From Limnohabitans sp. Jir72 (GTDB taxonomy: Bacteria; Pseudomonadota; Gammaproteobacteria; Burkholderiales; Burkholderiaceae_C): a DNA stretch of 64,000 bases. Numbering within the stretch: the first letter of the stretch is position 1; each line of letters opens with the position of its first letter. The stretch lies in the NCBI RefSeq assembly GCF_003063575.1, contig NZ_NESC01000003.1, positions 1-64,000 on the forward strand, in the 5' to 3' direction. Positions 1-8,808 of this stretch are shown piece after piece. A program made the translations under genes and the position numbers. The notes under the pieces are model-generated. The model ran no database searches and was not told the origin of the DNA. It was given only the letters and a program-made list of their open reading frames with translations.

Positions 1-119
1 TCATCCCTTTGCAGCGCCTTGACTTGGTAGTAAAACGTGCTGCGAGGCAGCTCGGCCACCTGGAGCAAAGTGGCCAAGGGGTGATGCTGCCTTAGTTCGA
101 TCAGGGCTTTCGCTTTGTC
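1..119 (-). CDS. IS3-family transposase OrfB, N-terminal part (runs off the window)
   Basis: On the minus strand the -1 frame relative to orfA stays open from about position 119 to the window edge. It encodes a segment reading KALIELRQHHPLATLLQVAE followed by LPRSTFYYQ, the typical start of the DDE-integrase subunit of IS3 elements. OrfB is normally made as an OrfAB fusion by programmed -1 frameshifting; the A-rich AAAG stretch near 110-117 in the orfA/orfB overlap is where this would occur, although no strong slippery heptamer is obvious. The catalytic DDE core is outside the window, so activity cannot be judged. Confidence 0.75.
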
Positions 120-631
120 TGCGCAGCCTGCTGCTTGGCTCGAACTAAGGCATCCAACTTTTTTAGATAAGCCACCTCCGCTCGCAAGTACTCATTTTCG
201 CGTTGCAGCTCTTGCAACGTTTTGTCCTGCACGGGCTGCTCGCTAGAGGGCGTAGTGGGTTCGGGAGGTTTCATCGGTTTTGGGCGCCCTCGGGGCTTGG
301 GAGCTAATGCTGTGATACCGCCCTCATGGTACTTGCGCTCCCAATCCGAGACAACTCCAGTGCCCCCGCGCAGATCAAACAAGTGAATGGTCTGGTTAAA
401 CGAAAGCTCTTCGCGCCACATGTGCTCTAGGACACGCAGCTTAAATTCAGCGCTGTAATGACTGGACTTCTTGGTTAGCCCACTATCGCCGTTTTGAAGA
501 AAGGCGCCCACCCAATGCCGTATCTGTCCATCATTGACTCCGTACTTGGCAGAAAGCTTTGTGTAGCCACCCCCACCGGCTAAGTAATCTTGAACAACAG
601 ATTTTTTAAATTTCTCGTCGTACTTCGTCAT
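101..631 (-). CDS. IS3-family transposase OrfA
   Basis: This 176-residue protein is the DNA-binding first subunit of an IS150-type transposase. It has two N-terminal helix-turn-helix units (around residues 10-40, KFKKSVVQDYL...KYGVNDGQIRHWV, and 60-95), a basic proline-rich linker (RGRPKPMKPPEP) and a C-terminal leucine-zipper-like coiled coil (LQELQRENEYLRAEVAYLKK) used for multimerisation. I chose the ATG at 631 (MTKYDEKFKK) because IS150 OrfA proteins start this way; the frame stays open upstream to 664, but that would run into the terminal inverted repeat. It overlaps the beginning of orfB in the -1 frame. Confidence 0.85.
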   Translation of the reverse strand: MTKYDEKFKKSVVQDYLAGGGGYTKLSAKYGVNDGQIRHWVGAFLQNGDSGLTKKSSHYSAEFKLRVLEHMWREELSFNQTIHLFDLRGGTGVVSDWERKYHEGGITALAPKPRGRPKPMKPPEPTTPSSEQPVQDKTLQELQRENEYLRAEVAYLKKLDALVRAKQQAAQTKRKP

Positions 632-697
632 GAAAAACACCCCAAAGGTTGGATTGGTGTCCAACTTTTGGGGTGCAGTTCACTTTGCGGGGCTTTT

Positions 698-880
698 TTA
701 TTTCTTTTTATTGACAATGTCCGGCGTCACGGCATCAAGCACATTGACTGTGGTCTTCACGCCATACACCACAGCAGAACCTGCAGCATCCGCAATGGCC
801 AGCAACGTGCAACCGCACAATGCAAATGCGGTCAACCCCGCAGCAACGATCAATTTGAATAACTTCACGGCAACATCCAT
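698..880 (-). CDS. Small putative lipoprotein
   Basis: The 60-residue product has an N-terminal hydrophobic segment ending in a lipobox-like CGC (AFALCGC, Cys near residue 24), then a short Ala/Val-rich region and a basic KKK tail. It resembles the very small lipoproteins with a VDAVTPDIV-type ending found in many proteobacteria, whose function is unknown. Start is the ATG at 880; no strong ribosome-binding site is visible, but the start overlaps a short upstream frame. The gene is intact although an IS3 element ends 16 bp after its stop codon, so its own terminator has probably been displaced. Confidence 0.55.
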   Translation of the reverse strand: MDVAVKLFKLIVAAGLTAFALCGCTLLAIADAAGSAVVYGVKTTVNVLDAVTPDIVNKKK

Positions 881-1055
881 TCATGGGTAAGGGCGGTATT
901 TTCGCGCATCGCTCCAATCTGCTCGATTCGAGCAGCAAGTCGCTTCATTTCGTCAATGACAGACTATTGTCACCTGCGTCAGATGCGCCCTTGGACGCCA
1001 TAGGCTCTAAGCCGACAAGTTGAACCGACGCCAAGAAGACAAGGGACAGTGTCAC
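865..1055 (-). other. Two tiny overlapping frames upstream of the lipoprotein gene
   Basis: On the minus strand a GTG-started 36-codon frame (1055-945, preceded by an AAGGCGG-like site) has a hydrophobic start and ends in an ATGA overlap with a 27-codon frame (948-865, MKRLAARIEQIGAMREN...). That frame in turn overlaps the lipoprotein start at 880. The stop/start overlaps are what translationally coupled genes look like, but the frames are too short for codon statistics. This could equally be a decayed gene. No other content is seen between 881 and 1096. Confidence 0.25.
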
Positions 1056-1096
1056 ACCGCCTTCAGTTCAAGGGTCACCGCTGATTGGTGAGAAAA

Positions 1097-1495
1097 TCAG
1101 GAATCGATGAGGGCATCACTGCACAGCTGGTTCAGCTCATGCATTTGGAGTTCGCAACCCAGGGCCTCTCCCAGAGCTGCGAAATTTTCAATGGCCTTTT
1201 GTGTAGGCACATAATATTTGGCTCGAAAATCATTTTCAAACAATATGGTTTGCAAAAAACCCAATTCTTGCAATGAAGTCAGTCTCATGTACAAAGCCGA
1301 CGGTGAGCCAAATGACTTCTGCGCCATGAGTTGACTGACCGTCATGAGTGAATCTTCAAACCATGCCAATGCTATGAAGTCCAGCAACGCACGCTGCTTA
1401 GGGTTTAAGATGGCATAGTCTGAATCCATGAATTTTTGACTCTTTTTCAAAAATCGAAAATAAGTCAACGCATAAGGCGATGCATAACTTGCCAT
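1097..1495 (-). CDS. Winged-helix (MarR-like) DNA-binding protein
   Basis: A 132-residue protein of unknown specific function. The pattern NPKQRALLDFIALAWFEDS, then MTVSQLM, a recognition-helix-like SPSALYMRLTSLQELGFLQ and a wing ending YYVPTQKA is that of a MarR/winged-helix regulator. I chose the ATG at 1495 (MASYASPYAL); the open frame continues upstream only through very AT-rich intergenic DNA with no plausible start. It is divergent from a second winged-helix gene at 1575 across an AT-rich spacer, suggesting shared control. The gene is AT-richer than the housekeeping genes here, consistent with acquired DNA. Confidence 0.5.
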   Translation of the reverse strand: MASYASPYALTYFRFLKKSQKFMDSDYAILNPKQRALLDFIALAWFEDSLMTVSQLMAQKSFGSPSALYMRLTSLQELGFLQTILFENDFRAKYYVPTQKAIENFAALGEALGCELQMHELNQLCSDALIDS

Positions 1496-1574
1496 GATAC
1501 TTTGAAAAAAATTATATGATAAAATTATATTATAAATCGATGCATCTATCAATGCACATTTTTTAATTAAAAAA
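1496..1574. promoter_or_regulatory. AT-rich divergent promoter region
   Basis: This 79-bp spacer between two divergently transcribed winged-helix genes is almost entirely A and T, with TATAAT-like hexamers on both strands (for instance TATATGATAAAAT and ATTATATTATAAAT). It contains an imperfect repeat of ATGCA (gatGCATctatcaATGCAcat) that could be an operator. Promoter positions are inferred only from composition and gene arrangement. Confidence 0.4.
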
Positions 1575-1931
1575 ATGCAACATAAGATCACATTTTTAGC
1601 ACTGTCTAATATTCTCAAAGCGGTCGAAGGTGGCTGCACATTTGGATCCATTGAACTGGAAAGCCAAATTGTGCTGAAGTTCATTGCCGCCAACGAGCAA
1701 GCTGGTGTTGAACTCTGCGTGACCGACATCACAAATAACAATGCCATCCCTGGTGCTGCCGCGACAAAGCTCAAACGCGTGCATCGATTGCGAGATGAAG
1801 GATGGTTGGACTTCTCAACGTCCGATCAACACCATCGCAGATTACGCATCGTTTTGTCGCAAAAAGCAAAAGATGAAATGCGTCAGATGTCCGAGTTACT
1901 TCATCACCAATTACGTTCCATTCTGAGTTGA
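1575..1931 (+). CDS. Winged-helix (MarR-like) DNA-binding protein
   Basis: This 118-residue product has the layout of a small MarR-like regulator. It has a helix with ESQIVLKFIAANEQ, a short helix LCVTDIT, a recognition-type helix AAATKLKRVHRLRDEGWLDF and a wing with RRLRIVLSQKAKDEM. Its domain order parallels the divergent 132-residue protein, so the two may be distant relatives. The ATG at 1575 follows an AT-rich stretch with no clear ribosome-binding site. Its stop lies only 4 bp before the start of the following membrane-protein gene, implying an operon. The DNA target is unknown. Confidence 0.55.
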   Translation: MQHKITFLALSNILKAVEGGCTFGSIELESQIVLKFIAANEQAGVELCVTDITNNNAIPGAAATKLKRVHRLRDEGWLDFSTSDQHHRRLRIVLSQKAKDEMRQMSELLHHQLRSILS

Positions 1932-1935
1932 TTTC

Positions 1936-2514
1936 ATGAATATTCTGGGATCTTCCTGGATAGCCCGAGGCGTGTTGATCGTGGCTTTAGCTTGCCTCTA
2001 CACAGGCGCTGTCCAGTTCAACAATCAAATTCTTTTTGCGGGCTCGCAAATTGGTGCTTTTCGGAACTGGGTATTCTTACCTGCCGGACTGAAATTGCTT
2101 TTGCTGATGCTTTTTGGCTGGCGGGCTGCATTAGCCCTGAGCTTGTCCATCGCGACCATTGTCCTGAGTGAAGTGCACACAATGCCCATTATTGTGGCCA
2201 TATTGATTGGTGCTTTCGGCGGACTGGCACCCTATTGCGGATTCACACTTCTGAGCAAGCTTTTGCGTTTGACTTATCCTTGGACTGGCATGAACTTCAA
2301 GGATATCGTGATCATTTCTGTGCTCATTGGCATCATTGAAGCCCTCGTTCAGCGTGTGGGCCTGAGCCTCATTGGCATTGAATCATGGGATAACTTGTTG
2401 AAAGATTCAATGATTGTGGCCATTGGTCGGATTATTGGAACTTTCCTTTTCATGGGACTTGCCCTTTGGGTCAAAGGTGAGTTAGAAAAACACGAATCAT
2501 TTTCTCTCAATTGA
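1936..2514 (+). CDS. Integral membrane protein, MASE1-like
   Basis: The 192-residue protein has about five to six hydrophobic segments and almost no soluble part. The stretch FRNWVFLPAGLKLLLLMLFGWRAAL resembles the conserved WxPAGL...GxR core of MASE1 sensory membrane domains, but no signalling output domain follows. It could therefore be a stand-alone sensor or an unrelated small membrane protein. It begins 4 bp after the stop of the winged-helix gene, so the two are probably co-transcribed and may work together, with the membrane protein acting as sensor or effector for the regulator. That functional link is inference. Confidence 0.45.
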   Translation: MNILGSSWIARGVLIVALACLYTGAVQFNNQILFAGSQIGAFRNWVFLPAGLKLLLLMLFGWRAALALSLSIATIVLSEVHTMPIIVAILIGAFGGLAPYCGFTLLSKLLRLTYPWTGMNFKDIVIISVLIGIIEALVQRVGLSLIGIESWDNLLKDSMIVAIGRIIGTFLFMGLALWVKGELEKHESFSLN

Positions 2515-2586
2515 ATCAGATACCGTTCAGAGAAAAAAATGAACACACATCCAGTTGAGCAAAGGTCACAAAGTTGGTGGGCTGCA

Positions 2587-2637
2587 TAAGAAAAAACCCC
2601 AAGAGAATGAATCGCTTGGGGTTTATATCTGGCGGGC
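2587..2637 (-). terminator. Rho-independent terminator resembling the tRNA-Ser terminator
   Basis: A hairpin with arms AAACCCCAAG and CTTGGGGTTT is followed on the minus strand by TTTTTTC. From its GCCA onward it aligns without gaps to the 3' end and terminator of tRNA-Ser(CGA) at 3606-3657 (about three quarters identical), with a paired substitution in the stem (CCCCAAG/CTTGGGG here, CCCTAAG/CTTAGGG there). No tRNA body is present upstream of it. It also lies 75 bp past the plus-strand membrane-protein gene and may act weakly for that gene. Confidence 0.6.
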
Positions 2638-2887
2638 CAGAACATACCTGATCACAAACCGCCTAAGTTTCCCAAAGGCAACTGGATCAAGCTCTTGGGG
2701 GCCGGTTCATCATTCTAAATTTTGAGACATCTTCTTGTACCAAGAGTTTTCAGACCTTTTTTTGGTCGGGTCGGGGATTCGCCATGAGCACGGTTGAGCG
2801 GCTGAATGCTCTGATCGACAAAAAAGAGAGCAAATGGCCGCTGAGAAAAGTATCAGCTCCGCTGAGCAGCTACAAAACTGAGTGACT
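2638..2887. other. Non-coding stretch with no recognised gene
   Basis: The gap between the membrane-protein gene (ends 2514) and parE is 373 bp and holds only the terminator-like hairpin and this segment. A 33-codon plus-strand frame (2784-2885, MSTVERLNALIDKKESK...) is present without a convincing ribosome-binding site and may be the remnant of a short gene. Nothing else is recognisable. Confidence 0.3.
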
Positions 2888-3181
2888 TTACGTGGGGTTC
2901 AAGACTTCAGGAATATCGCGTGCGCCGTGCAATATGCGAACGATGGTGACCTGCTCTGTCGTCGACTCAAAAAAAATCACATAGTTGCCATGCGCGCAGG
3001 AGCGCAAGCCATCAGACAGTTCGGGCCGCCGCCGATACCCCCTAGGGTTGAGACAAATCTTTTCGCATTGCGCGCGCAACTCAGCCAAGAAAGTTCCGGC
3101 GCGAACCGGATTGTCTTGTGCAATGTAATCGCCGATCTCCTCAAGATCGAACGATGCCAAGGGCGTTATCAGCAACTGCAT
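2888..3181 (-). CDS. parE: ParE-type toxin of a ParDE toxin-antitoxin pair
   Basis: This 97-residue protein belongs to the RelE/ParE superfamily. It shows the N-terminal helix motif LASFDLEEIGDYIAQDNP, the central LRSCAHGNYVIFFE strand region and the C-terminal VRILHGARDIPEVL signature. Chromosomal ParE proteins generally poison DNA gyrase and are neutralised by ParD. The gene starts inside the stop codon of parD (TAATG arrangement), so the two are translationally coupled. It is the last gene of the pair and lies in an accessory region beside tRNA-Ser. Confidence 0.85.
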   Translation of the reverse strand: MQLLITPLASFDLEEIGDYIAQDNPVRAGTFLAELRAQCEKICLNPRGYRRRPELSDGLRSCAHGNYVIFFESTTEQVTIVRILHGARDIPEVLNPT

Positions 3182-3447
3182 TAGGGCGTTTGGCGACTCG
3201 CCTGATGTGCGTATTTGGCTTGTAGTCGATCAAACACGGGCTCTGCTGCCAGCGCCACGCCACTGGCCTTGCCTGCGGCGATATCGTTTCTCAATGCTTG
3301 GAGTTGGACAGCCTGCTGGTGCTCGGTGTCCTCGAGCAATCGCAGTCCAGCACGGACGACTTCACTGACGTTGTTGTAGCGGCCGCTTTCGACTTGGTCG
3401 CGGATGAAGGTCTCGAAATGGGGGCTCAGGGCAACGCTGGTGGGCAT
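3181..3447 (-). CDS. parD: ParD-type antitoxin
   Basis: An 88-residue ribbon-helix-helix antitoxin. The N-terminal strand and helices (SVALSPHFETFIRDQVESGRYNNVSEVVRAGLRLLEDTE) form the DNA-binding dimer typical of ParD/CopG proteins, and the C-terminal part would wrap the toxin. It precedes and overlaps parE by one base, the usual antitoxin-first order. The complex normally represses its own promoter, for which a small palindrome lies just upstream at 3463-3471. It has the common length for the family and an intact reading frame. Confidence 0.85.
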   Translation of the reverse strand: MPTSVALSPHFETFIRDQVESGRYNNVSEVVRAGLRLLEDTEHQQAVQLQALRNDIAAGKASGVALAAEPVFDRLQAKYAHQASRQTP

Positions 3448-3480
3448 GACGGTCTCCTAACAGTTAATAACCAATACTAT
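3448..3480 (-). promoter_or_regulatory. Likely parDE promoter/operator
   Basis: Immediately upstream of parD lies the palindrome GTTAATAAC (3463-3471) within AT-rich sequence, and a GGAGACC-type ribosome-binding site precedes the start. Ribbon-helix-helix antitoxins usually bind such short palindromes to autoregulate; the assignment is inferred from position. Confidence 0.4.
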
Positions 3481-3612
3481 TTCACGAGCAGCAGGCTATG
3501 TCAAGAATGGACGGATGCGCACAGCCATTGGTGTCTGATGATTTGCAAAGCAACCACACTAACCGTTAGCGCTTTTGCAGATGATCTTTTGATGTTACTT
3601 TTCGATCGCTCA

Positions 3613-3650
3613 AAAGAAAACCCTAAGTAAATTAATCACTTAGGGTTTTA
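3613..3650 (-). terminator. Terminator of tRNA-Ser
   Basis: On the minus strand, directly after the tRNA 3' end, the sequence AAAACCCTAAGT-N9-ACTTAGGGTTTT is followed by CTTTT. This is a good intrinsic terminator for the tRNA gene. Between it and parD (3448-3612) nothing else is recognised. Confidence 0.85.
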
Positions 3651-3653
3651 ATT

Positions 3654-3744
3654 TGGCGGAGCAAGAGGGATTCGAACCCTCGATACGGTATAACCGTATA
3701 CCGGATTTCGAGTCCGGCGCATTCGACCACTCTGCCATCGCTCC
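3654..3744 (-). tRNA. tRNA-Ser(CGA)
   Basis: The minus strand folds into a class II tRNA of 91 nt. The 5' acceptor strand GGAGCGA pairs with TTGCTCC before GCCA. The anticodon loop CTCGAAA contains CGA, reading UCG serine codons. There is a long variable arm (around TATACGGTTATACCGTA), as expected for tRNA-Ser, and the T-arm contains GGTTCGAATCC. The 3' CCA is encoded. The gene faces away from serS, which lies on its upstream side, and is followed by its own terminator. Confidence 0.96.
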
Positions 3745-3962
3745 TGAGTATCTTGTCGAGATCGCAATTCTAGCAGAGGCTAAAGTCGCTATGCGATCTT
3801 ATCCCGCCAAGACTCAAGAAAGTGCGCGCAGGCCGCACCTGTATTCCGCCCGACATCAAACACCACACCGGCAACCAGGCGTTGGCGAAACCGATGATCA
3901 AGGATTGCTCACACAACTGTCTTGCACCCGTTGACGAGCTCGATGAATCAACACACCAAATT

Positions 3963-5386
<1,424 letters not shown>

Positions 5387-5392
5387 CGTGCG

Positions 5393-6325
5393 TCAATCCG
5401 GCTTGAGCCCCTTAGGCAACGGGAACTTGATGGTTTCCTCGATCCCGTCCAGGGTACGGACCGACACAGCCCCCAGATCGCGCAGGCGCTGGATCACCGC
5501 TTGCACCAGCACATCAGGAGCCGAAGCACCGGCCGTCAAGCCCACTTTTTGTGCACTTTCAAACCAGGCGGGGTCCAGGTCGGCCGCGCTGTCCACCATG
5601 TAGGCGGGTGTACCCAAACGGTCGGCCAGCTCGCGCAAGCGGTTGCTGTTGGAGCTGGTGGGGCTGCCCACCACGACCACCACATCGACTTGAGGGCTCA
5701 GCAGCTTGACCGCATCCTGGCGGTTCTGGGTGGCATAGCAAATGTCTTGCTGCTTGGGCTCGCGCACCTGCGGGAAACGCGCTTTGACCGCCGCCACGAT
5801 CTCGGCCGCATCGTCCACGCTGAGCGTGGTCTGCGTCACCACCGCCAGTTTGGCGGTCTGCGCAGGCTGCGCCTTGGCCACATCGGCCACGTCTTCCACC
5901 AGGTGGATACCACTGTCGAGCTGACCCATGGTGCCTTCGACCTCAGGATGGCCCTTGTGACCAATCATGATGAACTCGTAACCTTCCTTGTGCAGCTTGG
6001 CCAGCTCGACATGCACCTTGGAGACCAAAGGGCAGGTCGCATCAAAGATGCGAAAACCACGCCGCTCGGCCTCTTGTTGCACCGCCAGGCTCACACCGTG
6101 GGCACTGAAAATCAAGGTCGCACCGGGCGGCACTTCAGACAGCTCCTCGATGAAAATCGCACCCTTGTCCTTGAGGTCGTTGACCACATAGGTGTTGTGC
6201 ACGATCTCGTGACGCACATAAATCGGACGGCCAAACTTGGCCAGCGCGTGCTCGACGATGTCGATCGCCCGGTCCACGCCCGCACAAAAGCCACGCGGCT
6301 CGGCCAACAGCACTTCGGACGTCAT
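5393..6325 (-). CDS. ispH: 4-hydroxy-3-methylbut-2-enyl diphosphate reductase
   Basis: IspH (LytB) performs the last step of the MEP isoprenoid pathway, reducing HMBPP to IPP and DMAPP with an oxygen-sensitive Fe-S cluster. The three cluster cysteines are visible in [11 protein letters not shown] near the start, [10 protein letters not shown] in the middle and [10 protein letters not shown] in the C-terminal third; the SAHGVS and [10 protein letters not shown] motifs are also present. The protein is 310 residues from the ATG at 6325; a GTG one codon upstream is the alternative start. The start overlaps the stop of the upstream isomerase gene (TGATG), so the two are translationally coupled, the slpA-ispH order seen in other proteobacteria. 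Confidence 0.96.
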   Translation of the reverse strand: MTSEVLLAEPRGFCAGVDRAIDIVEHALAKFGRPIYVRHEIVHNTYVVNDLKDKGAIFIEELSEVPPGATLIFSAHGVSLAVQQEAERRGFRIFDATCPLVSKVHVELAKLHKEGYEFIMIGHKGHPEVEGTMGQLDSGIHLVEDVADVAKAQPAQTAKLAVVTQTTLSVDDAAEIVAAVKARFPQVREPKQQDICYATQNRQDAVKLLSPQVDVVVVVGSPTSSNSNRLRELADRLGTPAYMVDSAADLDPAWFESAQKVGLTAGASAPDVLVQAVIQRLRDLGAVSVRTLDGIEETIKFPLPKGLKPD

Positions 6326-6768
6326 CACAGCACCCCGATCAACTCGACTTCAAACGTCACCGGCTGGCCGGCCAGCGGGTGGTTGAAGTCAAACAACACG
6401 ACGCCGTCGTCACCCACCTGCAAGACCGTACCGGCATAAGTGCCCAAGCCATCGGGCGTGGGAAACTGCACCACATCGCCTGCAGCGTACTTTTCCATCG
6501 GGTCGCCCAACTCGTTGAGCAGCTTGCGCGCCACCCACTGCTGCATGTCGGGGTTGTGGTCACCAAAGGCCTCACCGGCGGGCAACTCGATCACCGTGCG
6601 TGTGCCTTCGGCCAGTCCCATCAGGCGCTGCTCCATGCCGGGCGTCAGCTCCCCAGAGCCCAGCGACAAGGTGGCGGGCTTTTCGTTGAAGGTGTTGATG
6701 ATGTCCCCCTGCGGCCCCGCCAGGCGGTAGTGAAGTGTCAAAAAGGAACCGGGTTGGACTGTGGACAT
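6325..6768 (-). CDS. fkpB: FKBP-type peptidyl-prolyl isomerase, SlpA/FkpB-like
   Basis: This 147-residue cytoplasmic protein belongs to the SlyD/SlpA branch of FKBPs, which speed proline isomerisation and act as chaperones. The FKBP half is seen at residues 5-70 (LTLHYRL...[19 protein letters not shown]), and the inserted IF/chaperone domain follows ([18 protein letters not shown]), before the return strand [20 protein letters not shown]. It lacks the His-rich tail of SlyD. I chose the ATG at 6768 (MSTVQPGSF) over the upstream ATG at 6801 because family members begin close to the first strand. It is coupled to ispH by a one-base overlap. Confidence 0.85.
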   Translation of the reverse strand: MSTVQPGSFLTLHYRLAGPQGDIINTFNEKPATLSLGSGELTPGMEQRLMGLAEGTRTVIELPAGEAFGDHNPDMQQWVARKLLNELGDPMEKYAAGDVVQFPTPDGLGTYAGTVLQVGDDGVVLFDFNHPLAGQPVTFEVELIGVL

Positions 6769-6898
6769 AAGGGTTTTCTGGAATGCCGCCAAAGCGGGCA
6801 AACGGGCATAAACAAGTCACTATTGTAAAAAGCCAAGCTGACCCGTCCCCTTTTGGGGGCATGTCGGCCCCAAGGCTGCTCCAGGGAGGGGCTTTCAC

Positions 6899-7570
6899 AT
6901 GGGCATCAAGGACTTGCCGCCAGACGCGCGGCCACGCGAAAAATTGCTCGACCGAGGCCCGCAGGCCCTGAGCGATGTGGAGCTTCTGGCCATCTTGCTG
7001 CGCACCGGCATGGCAAGCAAGAACGTGTTTGAACTCTCACAAGAACTGCTCGCTCCAGGCGGCATAGCAGGGCTTTTGCAAGCCACCGCCGGATCGCTCA
7101 AGCTGGTCAAAGGTCTCGGCCCTGCCAAGCAGGCCGAGCTGCTGGCCGTGTTTGAAATGGCCCGCAGAGCGCTGAGCCAACGCCTGCAAGAACGCGAAGC
7201 TTTTCACACGCCAGATGCGGTCAAGCAGTACCTGCAGTTGCAATTGGCCCACAAAAACCACGAAGTCTTTGCCGTGCTGTTCATGGACAGCCAAAACCGC
7301 CTGTTGGCCATGGAAGAGCTCTTTCGCGGCACCCTCAGCCAGACCAGCGTGTACCCCCGCGAAGTCGTCCTGCGCGCCCTGCACCACCAGGCCGCCGCCG
7401 TGGTGCTCTCGCACAACCACCCCAGCGGTTCGGTGCAACCCAGCCGCGCCGACGAAGCCTTGACGCAAAACCTCAAAGCTTCGCTGGCCTTGGTGGATGT
7501 GCGGGTACTGGACCACATCATCGTCGGGCAAGGGCAGTCGCTGTCCATGGCGGAACAAGGCTTGCTGTGA
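6899..7570 (+). CDS. radC: RadC family JAB-domain protein
   Basis: A 223-residue RadC/DUF2466 protein. An N-terminal helix-hairpin-helix region ([12 protein letters not shown], residues 70-81) precedes an MPN+/JAMM metalloprotease-like domain with the metal motif [15 protein letters not shown] (His172, His174, Asp185). The role of RadC proteins is unsettled; the old link to DNA repair came from a misassigned mutation. Its start at 6899 is divergent from the SlpA/IspH/SerS side. Length and motifs are complete, so the protein is likely functional. Confidence 0.93.
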   Translation: MGIKDLPPDARPREKLLDRGPQALSDVELLAILLRTGMASKNVFELSQELLAPGGIAGLLQATAGSLKLVKGLGPAKQAELLAVFEMARRALSQRLQEREAFHTPDAVKQYLQLQLAHKNHEVFAVLFMDSQNRLLAMEELFRGTLSQTSVYPREVVLRALHHQAAAVVLSHNHPSGSVQPSRADEALTQNLKASLALVDVRVLDHIIVGQGQSLSMAEQGLL

Positions 7571-7648
7571 CGCCTGTGCCACATGTCCAGAATGCGGCGT
7601 GCAAAGCCCGCCCGGTAAACTCGCTGGTTTTGAATCTTCACACCGGCC

Positions 7649-8650
7649 ATGTCCCACTACCACCTCTACGCCATCGGCAACGCCCTGGTCGATACCGAAT
7701 ACGAAGTCTCTGACGCCTTGCTGCAGACCATGGGCGTGAGCAAACGCCACATGACCTTGATCGACACCGCACAACGCGCCGAACTGCTGGGCCATGTACA
7801 CGGTCTGCACGCCCGCCGCACCGGCGGCGGCTCGGCCGGCAACACCGTGGTGGCGCTGGCCCAATTGGGCGGCAAAGCGTTTTATTCGTGCCGCGTGGCA
7901 GGCGACGAACTGGGGGCCTTCTACAGCCAGGACCTGCAAGCCAACGGCGTGGCCACCAACCTGACCCACACCCCAGCGCCAGAGGGCCAGACCGGCAGCT
8001 GCATGGTGCTGGTCACGCCCGACGCGGAGCGCAGCATGTGCACCTTCCTCGGTGCAACCTCGCAACTGGACAGCAGCGCCCTGCACCCGCATGACATCGC
8101 CAAGTCAAAAATCTATTACATGGAAGGCTACCTGGCCGCTTCACCCACGGGCCTCGAAGCCGCTGTGAAAGGTCGCCAAATCGCCATCGAGCACAAGGTG
8201 CAAACCGCGCTGACCCTGAGCGATGTGAGCATGATCAACTTCTGCCGCCAAGGCCTTCAAGCCATGATCGGCAACGGTCTGGACTACCTGTTTGCCAACG
8301 AAGAAGAAGCCCAAACCTGGTGCGGCACGACCGATCTGGACACCATCATCGCCCAGCTGTCGGCTTTGGCCAGCACAGTCTGCCTGACACGCGGCCCCGA
8401 GGGCTGCATCGTCGTGCAAGGCGCCCAGCGCATCGAAGTGCCCGCCGTGCCCACCCAAGCGGTGGACACCAACGGCGCAGGCGACATGTTTGCCGGGGCC
8501 TTTTTGTACGGCATCACCCACGGCCAAAGCCCCGCCCAAGCCGCCGCACTGGCCAACCGCGCTGCGGCTGCCGTGGTCAGCCAACACGGCAACCGCCTGA
8601 CGGCCGCCCAACTGCAAGGCATTGCCGCCGAAGCTGCAGCCGCCAGTTGA
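7649..8650 (+). CDS. PfkB-family carbohydrate kinase, adenosine kinase-like
   Basis: This 333-residue ribokinase-fold enzyme most likely phosphorylates adenosine or a related nucleoside with ATP. Signature 1 is the glycine run GGGSAGNTVVALAQLGG at residues 59-75. Signature 2, the anion hole and catalytic base, is AVDTNGAGDMFAGAFLYG starting at residue 271 with the catalytic Asp279. Proteobacterial proteins with the opening YHLYAIGNALVD are usually annotated as adenosine kinase, but substrate cannot be proved by sequence. It stands alone, 79 bp after radC, and ends before a REP-like repeat. Confidence 0.85.
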   Translation: MSHYHLYAIGNALVDTEYEVSDALLQTMGVSKRHMTLIDTAQRAELLGHVHGLHARRTGGGSAGNTVVALAQLGGKAFYSCRVAGDELGAFYSQDLQANGVATNLTHTPAPEGQTGSCMVLVTPDAERSMCTFLGATSQLDSSALHPHDIAKSKIYYMEGYLAASPTGLEAAVKGRQIAIEHKVQTALTLSDVSMINFCRQGLQAMIGNGLDYLFANEEEAQTWCGTTDLDTIIAQLSALASTVCLTRGPEGCIVVQGAQRIEVPAVPTQAVDTNGAGDMFAGAFLYGITHGQSPAQAAALANRAAAAVVSQHGNRLTAAQLQGIAAEAAAAS

Positions 8651-8661
8651 TCTGACCCCAA

Positions 8662-8725
8662 TGTAGGCGCGACGCCCTCGTTGCGAAAACCCTCGCCCCC
8701 ATCGCACCGAGGTCGGGGCTCGCAC
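8662..8725. repeat. REP-like imperfect hairpin, diverged
   Basis: An imperfect inverted repeat with arms TGTAGGCGCGACGCCCTCG and CGAGGTCGGGGCTCGCACA lies between two convergent genes. It matches, with several differences, the clean TGTAGGAGCCGCGCC hairpin at 53677-53745. It may serve as a terminator or be a decayed REP copy. Confidence 0.4.
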
Positions 8726-8808
8726 AAAGGACAAGAAGGCATCGCCCACAGGGTGGACTCCTACGAAATACATGCATTGCCTGTTGCAGCAGACTTGATC
8801 GGGCCGGG

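Larger units (their letters stand above)
1..682 (-). mobile_element. IS3-family (IS150-like) insertion sequence, partial
   Basis: The window opens inside an insertion sequence whose left end lies near position 682. Read on the minus strand, the end begins TGAACTGCACCCCAAAAG, which has the TG terminus and the GCACCCCAAAAGTTGGAC-type inverted repeat typical of IS3/IS150 relatives. It is followed by orfA and, in the -1 frame, the beginning of orfB. The other end lies outside the window. The end sits 16 bp beyond the stop codon of a small lipoprotein gene that is left intact. Confidence 0.85.

Noticed and set aside
2600..2720. Possible tRNA gene upstream of the terminator-like hairpin
   Set aside because: The minus strand ends in CCCGCCA before the hairpin, but there is no T-loop GTTCGA, no anticodon arm and no matching 5' acceptor strand.
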